A DNA stretch of 64,000 bases from Shimia isoporae (GTDB taxonomy: Bacteria > Pseudomonadota > Alphaproteobacteria > Rhodobacterales > Rhodobacteraceae). The position numbers were made by a program, and so were the translations under genes. Numbering within the stretch: the first letter of the stretch is position 1; each line of letters starts with the position of its first letter. The stretch spans positions 1 to 64,000 of the forward strand of contig NZ_SMGR01000001.1 of NCBI RefSeq assembly GCF_004346865.1, in the 5' to 3' direction. Positions 51,568-59,879 of the stretch are shown one piece after another. The notes below the pieces were generated by a model that saw only the letters and a program-made list of their open reading frames with translations, did no database searches and had not been told where the DNA came from.

Positions 51568-52813
51568 TGTTCTGGTTCTCGGGGCAGGTATACAGGGATC
51601 ACTCGCGGCGCTGATGATGGCGCAACGAGGGCGGCGAGTCACTTTGGTGGATCGCGCTGAAGCTATGTTGAGCAAAGCAAGTCTCAACTACGAGGGACGC
51701 ATTCACTCAGGCATGCTCTATGCAATGGATGCCAGCTTTCGTACGGCAGAGCGAATGGTGCAGGATGCGCTTGCCTTTGCGCCAACGGTGGAGCGTTTGC
51801 TGGGACAGACCCCTGACTGGGCAGGGCTGCGAGCGAAAGCGTCGACTTATCTGGTGCATCGCGACAGCCATTTGTCTCCGGAGGATTTGGCGAGGTTCTG
51901 GGCACGGTTGGAGGGGGCGTTTCTTGAAGGCCTGCGGGATCAGCGCGTCACGTATGTCGGAACCCGTCCCGACAGGCTTTTCCGACCCACCGAATTGCCT
52001 CGGACTGTGAATTCGGACGCTATTGTGAGCGCTTTCGAGAGTGCAGAAGTTTGCTTGGATCAGCAGCGATTGAACGCGCTGATCGAGGCGGCTGTACGGG
52101 CTCATCCCCGGATCGAGCTTGCCTTGGGCCGTGACGTTCTGGCGATCGAGCCAAAGGGTGCGGAAGCCATGAGCGTGTCCCTGCGGGCTACGGACGGCAT
52201 GATGACGACCTGCACTGCGGGTTTGGTGGTGAATTGCCTTTGGGAAGCGCGGGGGCTCTTTGATGCTGCCATGGGATTGGAGGTGGCCGCCGAGGAAAGC
52301 CTGCGGCTGAAGTACAGCGTGGTTGTTGAAAGCAACGATGTTTTGCGGGACATCGGATCCATCGTGGTCACGCATGGGGCCTTTGGCAGCATGGTTGTGC
52401 CACCTGTTGGCCCACATGCCTTTCTGTCCTGGTATCCGTCCTGCATCGAAGAAAGGCTGCCGCTGCAACCGTTGCCGGCGCGCTGGCGGGCGTTGCAGGC
52501 AGGTCCAGTCGAACAGGCCGTTGCCCAGAGGGTTCTGGAGGACAACGTGGCCGGATTTCGCACGGTGTTCCCAACCTTCCCAATGCCGAACTTGCGACTG
52601 GTCAAGGCTGGCGTGATCGTTGCGCAGGGCGACACGGACATCGACCAAGCAAAAAGCGGATTTCATCGGCGCGACGAATACCCGATCAGACAGAAGGGTA
52701 GCTATGTCTCTGTGGCGACTGGGAAATACACCAGCGTCGGTCGGAATGTCTGCCTTTTGGAGGAGGCTGTGTTCGGTCTCGAGGCCAGCGCTCCGGCTGT
52801 TTTGATGGCCTAG
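51557..52813 (+). CDS. FAD-dependent oxidoreductase (DAO type)
   Basis: 418 residues. The dinucleotide-binding motif VLGAGIQGSLAA is at 7-18 and a second conserved region (SYVSVATGKYTSVGRNV) lies near the C terminus. It belongs to the D-amino-acid-oxidase-like superfamily, but the substrate pocket is not recognisable. Coupled to the glycosyltransferase-like gene, it may oxidise a sugar or modified amine in a surface-polysaccharide pathway; this is an inference. Confidence 0.75.
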   Translation: MQRDVLVLGAGIQGSLAALMMAQRGRRVTLVDRAEAMLSKASLNYEGRIHSGMLYAMDASFRTAERMVQDALAFAPTVERLLGQTPDWAGLRAKASTYLVHRDSHLSPEDLARFWARLEGAFLEGLRDQRVTYVGTRPDRLFRPTELPRTVNSDAIVSAFESAEVCLDQQRLNALIEAAVRAHPRIELALGRDVLAIEPKGAEAMSVSLRATDGMMTTCTAGLVVNCLWEARGLFDAAMGLEVAAEESLRLKYSVVVESNDVLRDIGSIVVTHGAFGSMVVPPVGPHAFLSWYPSCIEERLPLQPLPARWRALQAGPVEQAVAQRVLEDNVAGFRTVFPTFPMPNLRLVKAGVIVAQGDTDIDQAKSGFHRRDEYPIRQKGSYVSVATGKYTSVGRNVCLLEEAVFGLEASAPAVLMA

Positions 52814-53141
52814 GCAGCGTGGTCGGCGCGCCAGTTTGTCGTGCATTCCGCAATTTTATCTTGGGGAACTTCAGCGGCAGAGAAATGACGGGCCGGGGCA
52901 ACTGCGAAAAAGCGAATTTGCCAATCCGCAGTAATGACGGCCTGCTCCTGCGAGAAACGCCTACTCCCAATCAGAAAATCCGGTTGGGAGAATGAGGACG
53001 ATCCGGGTGATAAACCGGTTTTCAAAGGGGCTTTGACGCAAGACACCCGTGGCGGTGACCGATTCAGCCACACATTTCGAGATTGGGTGGGCGCGCGCAC
53101 CGAGTGAGCCGGCATCGCGCTCCCGTTGGGTCAGAATAGCG
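52814..53141. other. 328-base intergenic stretch with possible coding remnant
   Basis: The minus strand has short open pieces in different frames, one ending DKIAECTTNWRADHAA (stop at 52810) and another ending ENRFITRIVLILPTGFSDWE (stop at 52961). They look protein-like but no single frame joins them; a frameshifted remnant is possible. No start or conserved family could be identified. No other feature seen. Confidence 0.3.
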
Positions 53142-54908
53142 TCAGAAGATGAAGTCGTCCGCGTCAAGTTTCAGAATGTCCACGCGCTGAAGGGTGATGG
53201 TGCCTGTCCCTGTGTCAATCACCACATCGCCTCCGACGGAGGAGAGAATGTGGTTGGTCAGCAAGTCGTTGATGTCGGAGATGTCACTGATGGCCGACAG
53301 ATCGACTTTTTCCAGATCGTTTTCTTCGTTGAAATCGGTGATTGTATCGTCGCCGTGTCCGTCTTTGAAAATGAAGGTGTCGCCGTTGCCGCCACCGTTC
53401 AAAAGATCATCCCCTGCTCCGCCGGTGAGCGTATCGAAGCCGCTGCCGCCGAACAGACTATCAGCACCGTTGCCGCCTTCCAGGATATCGTCGTTGTTCT
53501 GACCGAAGGCTTTGTCGTTTCCGTTGCCGCCAGCAAAGGAGTCTTGTCCGTTGCCGCCCCAGAACCGGTCAGATCCCTGACCGCCGAAGGCCGTGTCGTT
53601 TCCGTTGCCTCCGTGCAGGATGTCAGCACCCGTACCGCCGATGAGTGTATCGTAGCCGTCGTCTCCGCGTAAAACGTCTTTGCCGTCTCCGCCTTCCAGA
53701 AGGTCCCAGCCGTCTCCGCCCTCTAGCCGGTCGTTGTCGGCGCCGCCGTACATCTGGTCAGAGTCGAAACCGCCCAAAAGAGTATCATCGCCAATACCGC
53801 CAAAAAGAAAGTCGTCGCCGCCACTTCCTTCAATTTTGTTTGCGACATCACTTCCGATGATTGTGTCGTCTCCCCAGGATGCAATTACGTTTTCCACGTC
53901 TGTGAAATGGTGGGTAGAACCATTATGCGTAGGCTGAGAGTTGGTCAGATCAATCAGCGAGTCCAACCACTCATATTGAAGCGAGAAAGTGTCGATACCG
54001 TCGCCACCATCGATGGTATCCGAGTGCGCCGTATACAGGTTCGTGTCCAGGGTACCGTATATGATGTCATCGCCGGCGCCCGCAAAAATTGAGTCGTTGC
54101 CGTATCCGCCTTCGAGCGTGTCCGACAGGTTTCCACCGATGAGAGTATCGTCCCCGGAATAGCCGTGCATATAGTTTTCTGCGTCCTTGGAGCCGATGAA
54201 AGTGTCATCCGCTTGGGTGGCGTTCACGGTTTCAAAATTCAGAAAGTGGTGGGTAATGCCGTTGAGGGTTTGGAACGTGCCTTCTTCGAGATTTATGGTG
54301 AATGATCCCAAAACTCCGAATTCGTCTGTCGGTAGGTCAAGAAAGGCTAGTGTGTCATTCCCTAATCCGCCGTTTATTGTCATTGACCCGTGCGCTTCTT
54401 CGTTTGCAAAACTCACGTAGCAATAGGTATCTCCTCTGCCTAAAACAAACTTTGTTGCATCGGGGTAGTCTGCCAATGAAAAATATTCCCAACCAGTTGT
54501 CTTTGTGTGGACAGTGTCGACCAAGTCCAAAATACCGTCAGAGAAGACCCACCACTCTCCCTCCGCTGCTGCGTCCAAGAGGGATTGAAGTTCGAGCGCA
54601 GACCAACTCAGTCCGGTCAGTTGGCCAAGTCCTGAGGTGCCGTAGATATTGTCGAGGGTAACGTAGCCGCGATCATTGAAATCTATGGATGTTATCGTAC
54701 CCGACACGAGCTCGCCGTTCTCGACGACAAGATCGTTTCCATAAAGACGCATTGAGCCATCTAAGGCCTCCCCGAAGAAGAAGCCAACGTTTGTGCCGCC
54801 GGCGGCCGTTTGGAAAACGCGTGGTGTATTGTTTTGCTGATAATCTGCGAAATCAGTCGTTAGATAATCGCGGAGAGTTTCAGATTCGATATTCGTATAA
54901 GTTGCCAT
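53142..54908 (-). CDS. RTX-type calcium-binding protein
   Basis: 588 residues. The first 170 residues are a unique N-terminal domain; from about 230 to 520 there are around 15 or more glycine-rich nonapeptide repeats (GGxGxDxLx, e.g. EGGDGWDLL, GGTGADILHGG), interrupted once by an ITHHF-type module and its second copy (STHHFTDVENVIASW). The C-terminal DTFIFKDGHGDDTITDFN is the uncleaved type I secretion signal region. It is probably secreted through an ABC exporter and folds with calcium outside the cell; adhesin, enzyme and toxin roles cannot be separated. No exporter gene is adjacent. Confidence 0.9.
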   Translation of the reverse strand: MATYTNIESETLRDYLTTDFADYQQNNTPRVFQTAAGGTNVGFFFGEALDGSMRLYGNDLVVENGELVSGTITSIDFNDRGYVTLDNIYGTSGLGQLTGLSWSALELQSLLDAAAEGEWWVFSDGILDLVDTVHTKTTGWEYFSLADYPDATKFVLGRGDTYCYVSFANEEAHGSMTINGGLGNDTLAFLDLPTDEFGVLGSFTINLEEGTFQTLNGITHHFLNFETVNATQADDTFIGSKDAENYMHGYSGDDTLIGGNLSDTLEGGYGNDSIFAGAGDDIIYGTLDTNLYTAHSDTIDGGDGIDTFSLQYEWLDSLIDLTNSQPTHNGSTHHFTDVENVIASWGDDTIIGSDVANKIEGSGGDDFLFGGIGDDTLLGGFDSDQMYGGADNDRLEGGDGWDLLEGGDGKDVLRGDDGYDTLIGGTGADILHGGNGNDTAFGGQGSDRFWGGNGQDSFAGGNGNDKAFGQNNDDILEGGNGADSLFGGSGFDTLTGGAGDDLLNGGGNGDTFIFKDGHGDDTITDFNEENDLEKVDLSAISDISDINDLLTNHILSSVGGDVVIDTGTGTITLQRVDILKLDADDFIF

Positions 54909-55041
54909 TTTCCAAGATCTTTTCTAGTTCGTTTCATTAGGGTTAAGCGAGTCTTACTCATCTTAAAAGTGATTTTTTCAATACTTTTGGTTGTGAAGTG
55001 ATATGGAATTGGCGGGACAGAAATTGCGCCTGTTTTGGCGC

Positions 55042-55076
55042 AATAAAAAACGCCGCCCCAAATGGAGCGGCGTTTT
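55042..55076 (-). terminator. rpmE: terminator of the rplS-rpmE operon
   Basis: AAAACGCCGC (55047-55056) pairs with GCGGCGTTTT (55067-55076). On the minus strand TTTTTTATTG follows. It ends the transcript after rpmE. Confidence 0.9.
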
Positions 55077-55097
55077 CCGAAAACATGAAAGCGGTGC

Positions 55098-55319
55098 TTA
55101 GAAGCCCAGGCCTTCGTATTTCTTTTTGAACTTGGACACGCGGCCACCGGCGTCCATCAGGCGGGTGTTGCCGCCGTTCCATGCGGGGTGCACGGTCGGG
55201 TCAACGTCGAGTGCCAGAGTGTCGCCCTCGGAACCGTAGGTCGAACGCATCTTGATGATGGTGCCGTCGGTCATTTTGACGTCGATGAAGTGGTAATCGG
55301 GATGAGTGTCTTTTTTCAT
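55098..55319 (-). CDS. rpmE: 50S ribosomal protein L31
   Basis: 73 residues beginning [19 protein letters not shown]. It is the non-zinc form: no Cys-x-x-Cys motif is present. It is 11 bases downstream of rplS and ends in a strong terminator. It binds the 50S central protuberance and bridges to the 30S subunit. Confidence 0.97.
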   Translation of the reverse strand: MKKDTHPDYHFIDVKMTDGTIIKMRSTYGSEGDTLALDVDPTVHPAWNGGNTRLMDAGGRVSKFKKKYEGLGF

Positions 55320-55330
55320 GATACCGCTCC

Positions 55331-55705
55331 TTACGCTTTCTTGGGCTTGTAGGTGGTGTCTTCTGCGATACGCGCGGATTTACCGCGACGCGAGCGCAGG
55401 TAGTACAGTTTGGCGCGACGAACGCGACCACGACGTACAACTGTGATGCTGTCGATGTTGGTCGAGTGCAGCGGGAACACACGTTCCACGCCTTCGCCAA
55501 AGGAAATCTTGCGAACGGTGAACGAACCGGCAATGCCCGCGCCGTTTTTGCGGCTGATGCAAACGCCTTCGTAGTTCTGCACACGGGTGCGGGAACCTTC
55601 GGTCACCTTGAAGCCTACGCGAACGGTGTCGCCGGCTTTGAAGTCGGGGATATCTTTCCCCAGGGCGGCTACTTGTTCCGCCTCAAGCTGTGCGATCAGA
55701 TCCAT
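55331..55705 (-). CDS. rplS: 50S ribosomal protein L19
   Basis: 124 residues from the ATG at 55705, supported by TTAGGAGAT. Conserved [36 protein letters not shown] and [15 protein letters not shown] stretches are clear. It sits at the 30S-50S interface. The same frame remains open 82 codons upstream (to 55951); this extension is not in the normal protein. It begins the small rplS-rpmE operon, separated from trmD by the opposite-strand cassette. Confidence 0.97.
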   Translation of the reverse strand: MDLIAQLEAEQVAALGKDIPDFKAGDTVRVGFKVTEGSRTRVQNYEGVCISRKNGAGIAGSFTVRKISFGEGVERVFPLHSTNIDSITVVRRGRVRRAKLYYLRSRRGKSARIAEDTTYKPKKA

Positions 55706-56011
55706 CTGACCATCTCCTAATCTGCTTGCGGTTTGGTCCGCAAAGGTTTGATGCACCTCAGAGCTCTCGGTCTTCTTCCGGGTCCGCATGTTGCGCCCGC
55801 CAGAGATCAGGTCGTCTTTTCTTGTCTGTGTCTGCCGACGATGCAGGGGCGCGACGAAGAAACCGACACCAAGCGCAATGCACAGCAGGCCCGAACGACT
55901 CATGAGAGACGCGGACGGGCGGTGTTTAAGCGAAAGTGGGGGAGGGCGCAAGTCGGATTGACTCAGGGGCAGATTAATATAGTTAGTTAAGCTGACTATG
56001 TTGGAGCCCTA
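55706..56011. other. divergent intergenic region rplS / MarR
   Basis: About 306 bases. It holds the rplS promoter on the minus side and the MarR operator (55979-55999) on the plus side. In the rplS frame an uninterrupted 82-codon stretch runs through it with a hydrophobic piece, but no separate gene is supported. No other feature seen. Confidence 0.6.
55979..55999. promoter_or_regulatory. MarR operator 1 (autoregulatory)
   Basis: ATAGTTAG (55979-55986) and CTGACTAT (55992-55999) form a dyad with a 5-base spacer, 7 of 8 positions complementary, 13 bases before the MarR start. Its half-site GTTAG reappears upstream of the next gene. Confidence 0.65.
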
Positions 56012-56398
56012 ATGCCAGACCGCGCCAAGCAGATACAGCAAGTACATCAATTGTGCCACCGCGCCTGGAGCAAACAGGCGCGCGATGCAGGGTTGAGCTT
56101 TTCGGAATTCGAATACCTCAGCGCGGTTCAGGCCGAAGCGGACCGTCTGCGGTATGAAGACTCACATGGTCAACACTTGCAGGACATTGTGGATGCGTTG
56201 GGCGTGACCAAGGCGAGTGCCAGCACGATGATCTCCAAGCTCGAAGATCGCGGGTTGGTGGAGCGTTTTCAGTGCAAAAAGGACGCACGCGCGCAGCACA
56301 TTGTTTTGACCCGCGAAGGACAGATCAAACTGGCCGGCGGCACGAGGATTTATGAAAGCGTCGTTTCCGAGGTGGAAGAGTTGCTGTCCAAAAGCTGA
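56012..56398 (+). CDS. MarR-family regulator
   Basis: 128 residues. The winged-helix core includes LSFSEFEYLSAVQAEADRLRYE, helix VTKASASTMISKLEDRGLVE and wing RFQCKKDARAQHIVLT. It lies just downstream of an inverted repeat and upstream of the DUF1360 gene; a related dyad sits before that gene too. It probably represses itself and the DUF1360 gene. Ligand unknown. Confidence 0.88.
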   Translation: MPDRAKQIQQVHQLCHRAWSKQARDAGLSFSEFEYLSAVQAEADRLRYEDSHGQHLQDIVDALGVTKASASTMISKLEDRGLVERFQCKKDARAQHIVLTREGQIKLAGGTRIYESVVSEVEELLSKS

Positions 56399-56440
56399 AC
56401 CACGAGGTGCGTCGTGAGGTCAATTTCTTGAAATTAAGTA

Positions 56441-56456
56441 AGTTAGGCAAACTAAA
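56441..56456. promoter_or_regulatory. MarR operator 2 upstream of the DUF1360 gene
   Basis: GTTAG (56442-56446), five bases, CTAAA (56452-56456): the same half-site arrangement as the operator before the MarR gene. It sits 12 bases before the DUF1360 start. Confidence 0.5.
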
Positions 56457-56468
56457 TGGGAGGGTGCA

Positions 56469-56858
56469 ATGGCCATCGAAAATGTTTTGCTGGGGGTCGC
56501 AATCCACATGTTGTTTTGGGAGCATCTACCGCACTGGGGTACGTGGTTTCTGAAAGGAGTCGGAAAACTGCCAACGTCGTTGCAGACGCTGTATGAGCAG
56601 TGGCGGTGCCCCTATTGCGCGGGTTTCTGGATCGGCTTGGCCGTTCACGCCGCAACTGGCCGTTGGTTATTTGAAGCATTTGCAACCTTGCCAGAGTTCT
56701 GGGGGGCGTTGGGGATGCCGCTTGGATGGTTTCTAGATGCACTTGTGTTTGCCCTGCTGAACAAGCTGGGCGTCCTTCTTGTGGCAGCCATTGGATGGCC
56801 CGCGCTTCGAGGACACAAAGAGAAAATGTCATTTCTAGAGAGCAAAAAGGCGGCTTAG
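56469..56858 (+). CDS. DUF1360-like membrane protein
   Basis: 129 residues with three or four membrane helices and the conserved RCPYCAGFWIG (46-56), the Cys-x-x-Cys block of DUF1360. The C-terminal part is charged (RGHKEKMSFLESKKAA). It is preceded by a MarR half-site and a GGGAGGGTG binding site. The Cys pair suggests redox or metal binding; function unknown. Confidence 0.78.
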   Translation: MAIENVLLGVAIHMLFWEHLPHWGTWFLKGVGKLPTSLQTLYEQWRCPYCAGFWIGLAVHAATGRWLFEAFATLPEFWGALGMPLGWFLDALVFALLNKLGVLLVAAIGWPALRGHKEKMSFLESKKAA

Positions 56859-56974
56859 GGCTGGAAAGCCTGTATTGCACGGACATTTGACTAGGCTCGG
56901 AATATTGTGCCGCGTAGTCTTGTGACAACGGCTGCAAAACGGGCCGGCGAAACATGTTGGGTGAGGTGCGGGTG

Positions 56975-57790
56975 ATGCGGGTTTTTCCTTTGGTTCTGGC
57001 GTTGGCAGGAATTCTTGTTGCATGCAGCCGCCCGCAGGTGGAGCCGGTGACGGTGGCAGACCAACAAGCGGCACAGTTGCAGGCAGAAGTCTCGCGCCTC
57101 GTGACCTATCCCAAGTTCGGCGATTTCGACCCCTACGATTGGGGAAACAGAAAGCCCCAGAGTTATCCTATCCATGGCATCGACGCTTCTCGCTGGCAGA
57201 GTACAATCGATTGGGAAAAAGCGCGCAAAGCCGGTGTGAGCTTTGCCTTCTTCAAAGCGACGGAAGGCGGCGACCTGGCTGACCCGCGGTTTGCGGAACA
57301 TCGCCGTGGCGCGCAGGCGGCCGGCGTGCCCTGGGGCGCGTATCACTACTATTACTTCTGCCGGTCCGCGGAAGAGCAGGCGCGCTGGTTCATCCGGAAT
57401 GTGCCGCGCGGAGCGGACTTGCCACACGTGCTCGATATGGAATGGACGCCCCGTTCCAAGACGTGCACGAAACGGCCAAGCGGGGCCAAAGTGCGATCCG
57501 AGGCGCGCAAGTTTCTGGCCATCCTTCAAGCGCACTATGACCGTCGGCCCATCATCTATACGACGGTCGATTTTTATCAGGACACCGGTATTGGAGACAT
57601 CGGCGGTACCGAATTTTGGCTGCGGTCGGTGGCGGGTCACCCCAGTGAAGTTTATCCGGGTGGGCGTTGGACCTTTTGGCAGTATACGGGCACCGGTGAG
57701 GTGCCGGGCGTAGACGGGGAAGTGGACATCAACGTGTTTCGCGGCAGTCCGGAAGCCTGGGTTCGTTGGCGCGACCGGCTCGGCACCTGA
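56975..57790 (+). CDS. GH25 lysozyme lipoprotein
   Basis: 271 residues from the ATG at 56975 (GGTGAGGTG upstream; an ATG at 56954 is possible). Lipobox ILVAC makes it a lipoprotein anchored by Cys17. The glycoside hydrolase 25 fold shows HGIDASRWQ, FAFFKATEGG, WGAYHYYYF and the catalytic acids in LDMEWTP, with DINVFRG near the end. It cleaves the glycan strands of murein, probably at the outer membrane face. It is the third gene of the plus-strand cassette between trmD and rplS. Confidence 0.9.
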   Translation: MRVFPLVLALAGILVACSRPQVEPVTVADQQAAQLQAEVSRLVTYPKFGDFDPYDWGNRKPQSYPIHGIDASRWQSTIDWEKARKAGVSFAFFKATEGGDLADPRFAEHRRGAQAAGVPWGAYHYYYFCRSAEEQARWFIRNVPRGADLPHVLDMEWTPRSKTCTKRPSGAKVRSEARKFLAILQAHYDRRPIIYTTVDFYQDTGIGDIGGTEFWLRSVAGHPSEVYPGGRWTFWQYTGTGEVPGVDGEVDINVFRGSPEAWVRWRDRLGT

Positions 57791-57903
57791 CGATCACAAA
57801 GGCGACAAGCGCTATCCTTTTGAGTGTCGCAACATACTTTTCGGAGCGCGGAATTAGGTCGGCCACTGTTTAGCTTGAGGGCATCCCACTACTGGAGGTT
57901 CTC

Positions 57904-59001
57904 ATGTTTCGGTTATTATCAGTGAGCGCAAAGTGTATGGCGCTTGTCATGTGGCTTGAACCGGCGGCTGCGGCAACGGAGTCAGTCGAAGAGCTGACAC
58001 CCAAACAACGTTACACAACTGCGGAAAACCTGCGGAAATCCGCGGATCCGGATGCTGCGTTCCTGACCATGTCGGCATTGGCGCAGGAAGGGTATAGCCC
58101 GGCTCAGGAAAAGCTTGGTTACTATCTTTCCAGAGGCGTCGGCACGGCGGTTGATATGGAGGCCGCCGCGCGCTGGTATGAGGCCGCAATCGCTGCAGGT
58201 CGGGACAGGGCGCGGGTTGGATACGCCAAGCTGTTGGTTTCGGAAGGCAGGACAGGCGACGCGGTGGCTCAGCTTGAAGCCGCGATGGCGCGGGACGTAG
58301 ACGCAGCAGCGCCGACGTGGGCTGAGTATCACTATTTTCAAAAATTCGGAGAGGCCTCGGATGTGGAGGCAGGTCGGGCCGGTCTTCTTGAGGCCGCTCA
58401 AGCCGGTCATGTGCGATCGATGGGGATCGTGTTTCAGGGTTTGAAGTCCGGAGACGTCTTTGAAGCGGATGCGAATGTGATCGAGGCAAATCTACTCGCT
58501 GTCGCACGCGATCCGGAAAACAGGGATGGCGGGCGCGCGGCGGAGGCATTGGTGAAAGGATTGCGTGGCAATGCGGACATGATGCCGGAGCGGGAGGAAT
58601 TGCTTTCCCATCCGCTTCTGCGCGGCAAGGTGCGCGGAGAGGAAACACTCTGGCTCGCGTCAGAGAAGCACAAGGGTCGCGCGTTCTGGACCGCCGCGGA
58701 CGAGATCGTTGCTAACGCGTCAGATGAAGACTTCGCACGTGTGCTGTACCTGGTGTCTCGCGTGGACAAAAACGCCTATGTTTATGTCCTCCAGCGGGAA
58801 TTGACGGAACGTGGGTATGCGACGGGACGCCGCTCGGGGCTCCTGACCGCCCGCACCTTGAATTCGATCACCCGTTTCTGTGCTGCACAGGAGATCACGC
58901 GGACCTGCCGCTTTGGACCGATGCGCAGTTACGTCATCAAGGAAATTACCAAGGAATTGGCGCGTGTGGGTTCTGGGGAACAACGCGCCGATCGCCCCTG
59001 A
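57904..59001 (+). CDS. exported Sel1/TPR protein with peptidoglycan-binding-like C terminus
   Basis: 365 residues with a signal peptide (about 1-24, ending PAAAA). Sel1/TPR-type helical repeats: GYSPAQEKLGYYLSRGVGTAVDMEAAARWYEAAIAAGRD and the like. The C-terminal LQRELTERGYATG, DG-like spacing and LTARTLNSITRFCAAQ resemble the peptidoglycan-binding 1 fold, diverged. It may stabilise or guide murein enzymes; it follows the GH25 lipoprotein gene in the same direction. The function is inferred. Confidence 0.8.
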   Translation: MFRLLSVSAKCMALVMWLEPAAAATESVEELTPKQRYTTAENLRKSADPDAAFLTMSALAQEGYSPAQEKLGYYLSRGVGTAVDMEAAARWYEAAIAAGRDRARVGYAKLLVSEGRTGDAVAQLEAAMARDVDAAAPTWAEYHYFQKFGEASDVEAGRAGLLEAAQAGHVRSMGIVFQGLKSGDVFEADANVIEANLLAVARDPENRDGGRAAEALVKGLRGNADMMPEREELLSHPLLRGKVRGEETLWLASEKHKGRAFWTAADEIVANASDEDFARVLYLVSRVDKNAYVYVLQRELTERGYATGRRSGLLTARTLNSITRFCAAQEITRTCRFGPMRSYVIKEITKELARVGSGEQRADRP

Positions 59002-59020
59002 GTTTGTCCCCAACTCAGGG
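58996..59020. terminator. hairpin after the Sel1-like gene
   Basis: CCCTGAGTT (58996-59004) pairs with AACTCAGGG (59012-59020) with a 7-base loop. The left arm overlaps the stop of the Sel1-like gene. It stands immediately before a second, stronger hairpin. Confidence 0.55.
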
Positions 59021-59023
59021 CCT

Positions 59024-59063
59024 CCGCGCCCCGATCCAGTGGGAGGATCGGGGCGCGGCTTTT
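59024..59063 (+). terminator. strong terminator between the Sel1-like gene and trmD
   Basis: CCGCGCCCCGATCC (59024-59037) and GGATCGGGGCGCGG (59045-59058) form a perfect 14-bp stem, then CTTTTG. It ends the plus-strand cassette. Confidence 0.85.
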
Positions 59064-59075
59064 GATTGCGGTTGC

Positions 59076-59879
59076 TTACTTCTTTTTGGCTTCGTGGGCG
59101 GCCCACATATCGGGTCGCCGGTCCCGAGTGAGGGCTTCGGACATTTCGCGGCGCCACTTTTCAACGTTGCCGTGATGGCCTGACATCAGAACGTCAGGAA
59201 TGGAGCGGCCCTTCCATTCTGCCGGGCGGGTGTATTGCGGATGCTCCAAGAGGCCGGCCGAGTGGCTTTCGTCAACGGTGCTTTCCTCGTTGCCCAGCAC
59301 GTCGGGAAGCAGGCGGACCGTGGCATCGATCATGGCTTGCGCTGCGATTTCGCCCCCCGTGAGAACGAAATCTCCAAGGCTGACTTCCATGATGTTGTAG
59401 TGGTCCAGCACCCGTTGGTCGACGCCTTCGAAGCGACCGCAAAGCATGGTGATGCCGTCTGCCTTGGACCATGCCCTTGCCATGCGCTGGTCAAAACGAC
59501 GGCCGCGAGGAGAAAGATATACGAGAGGCCAGTTGCCGCGTGCGCCAGCCATGGCGGTTTCAATAGCGTTGCCAAGCACGTCCGGTCTCAGGACCATACC
59601 TGCGCCGCCGCCCGCGGGCGTGTCGTCCACGTTGCGGTGCTTGGTGACGCCGAAATCCCGCAGGTTGGTGGTGTGCAGCTGCCATTTTCCGTCCCTGAGC
59701 GCACGCCCTGTCAGGCTTTCGCCCAGTACACCGGGGAAAGCATCGGGAAAGAGCGTGATGATCTGCGCTGTCCAGACACCCGCGAGGCGGGGATTGGTGT
59801 CCATCAACTCGCGAGGTTTCAGCGACGCAGTTATCGAGATGCGTCCGTGAGAGCGGGATTTTTCGGTTTTGTCACTCAC
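59076..59879 (-). CDS. trmD: tRNA (guanine37-N1)-methyltransferase
   Basis: 267 residues from the GTG at 59879, with AAAGGAG eight bases upstream; an in-frame ATG at 59897 lacks a good site. The trefoil-knot SPOUT signature is clear: LVYLSPRGRRFDQ, LCGRFEGVDQRV, GDFVLTGGEIAA and HPQYTRPAEWKG. It methylates G37 next to the anticodon to prevent frameshifting. It overlaps the upstream sulfotransferase stop by 8 bases, so it is coupled to it. Confidence 0.97.
   Translation of the reverse strand: MSDKTEKSRSHGRISITASLKPRELMDTNPRLAGVWTAQIITLFPDAFPGVLGESLTGRALRDGKWQLHTTNLRDFGVTKHRNVDDTPAGGGAGMVLRPDVLGNAIETAMAGARGNWPLVYLSPRGRRFDQRMARAWSKADGITMLCGRFEGVDQRVLDHYNIMEVSLGDFVLTGGEIAAQAMIDATVRLLPDVLGNEESTVDESHSAGLLEHPQYTRPAEWKGRSIPDVLMSGHHGNVEKWRREMSEALTRDRRPDMWAAHEAKKK

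Noticed and set aside
53049-53672. Plus-strand open frames across the RTX gene
   Set aside because: Their periodic residues are the mirror of the glycine-rich repeats on the other strand.
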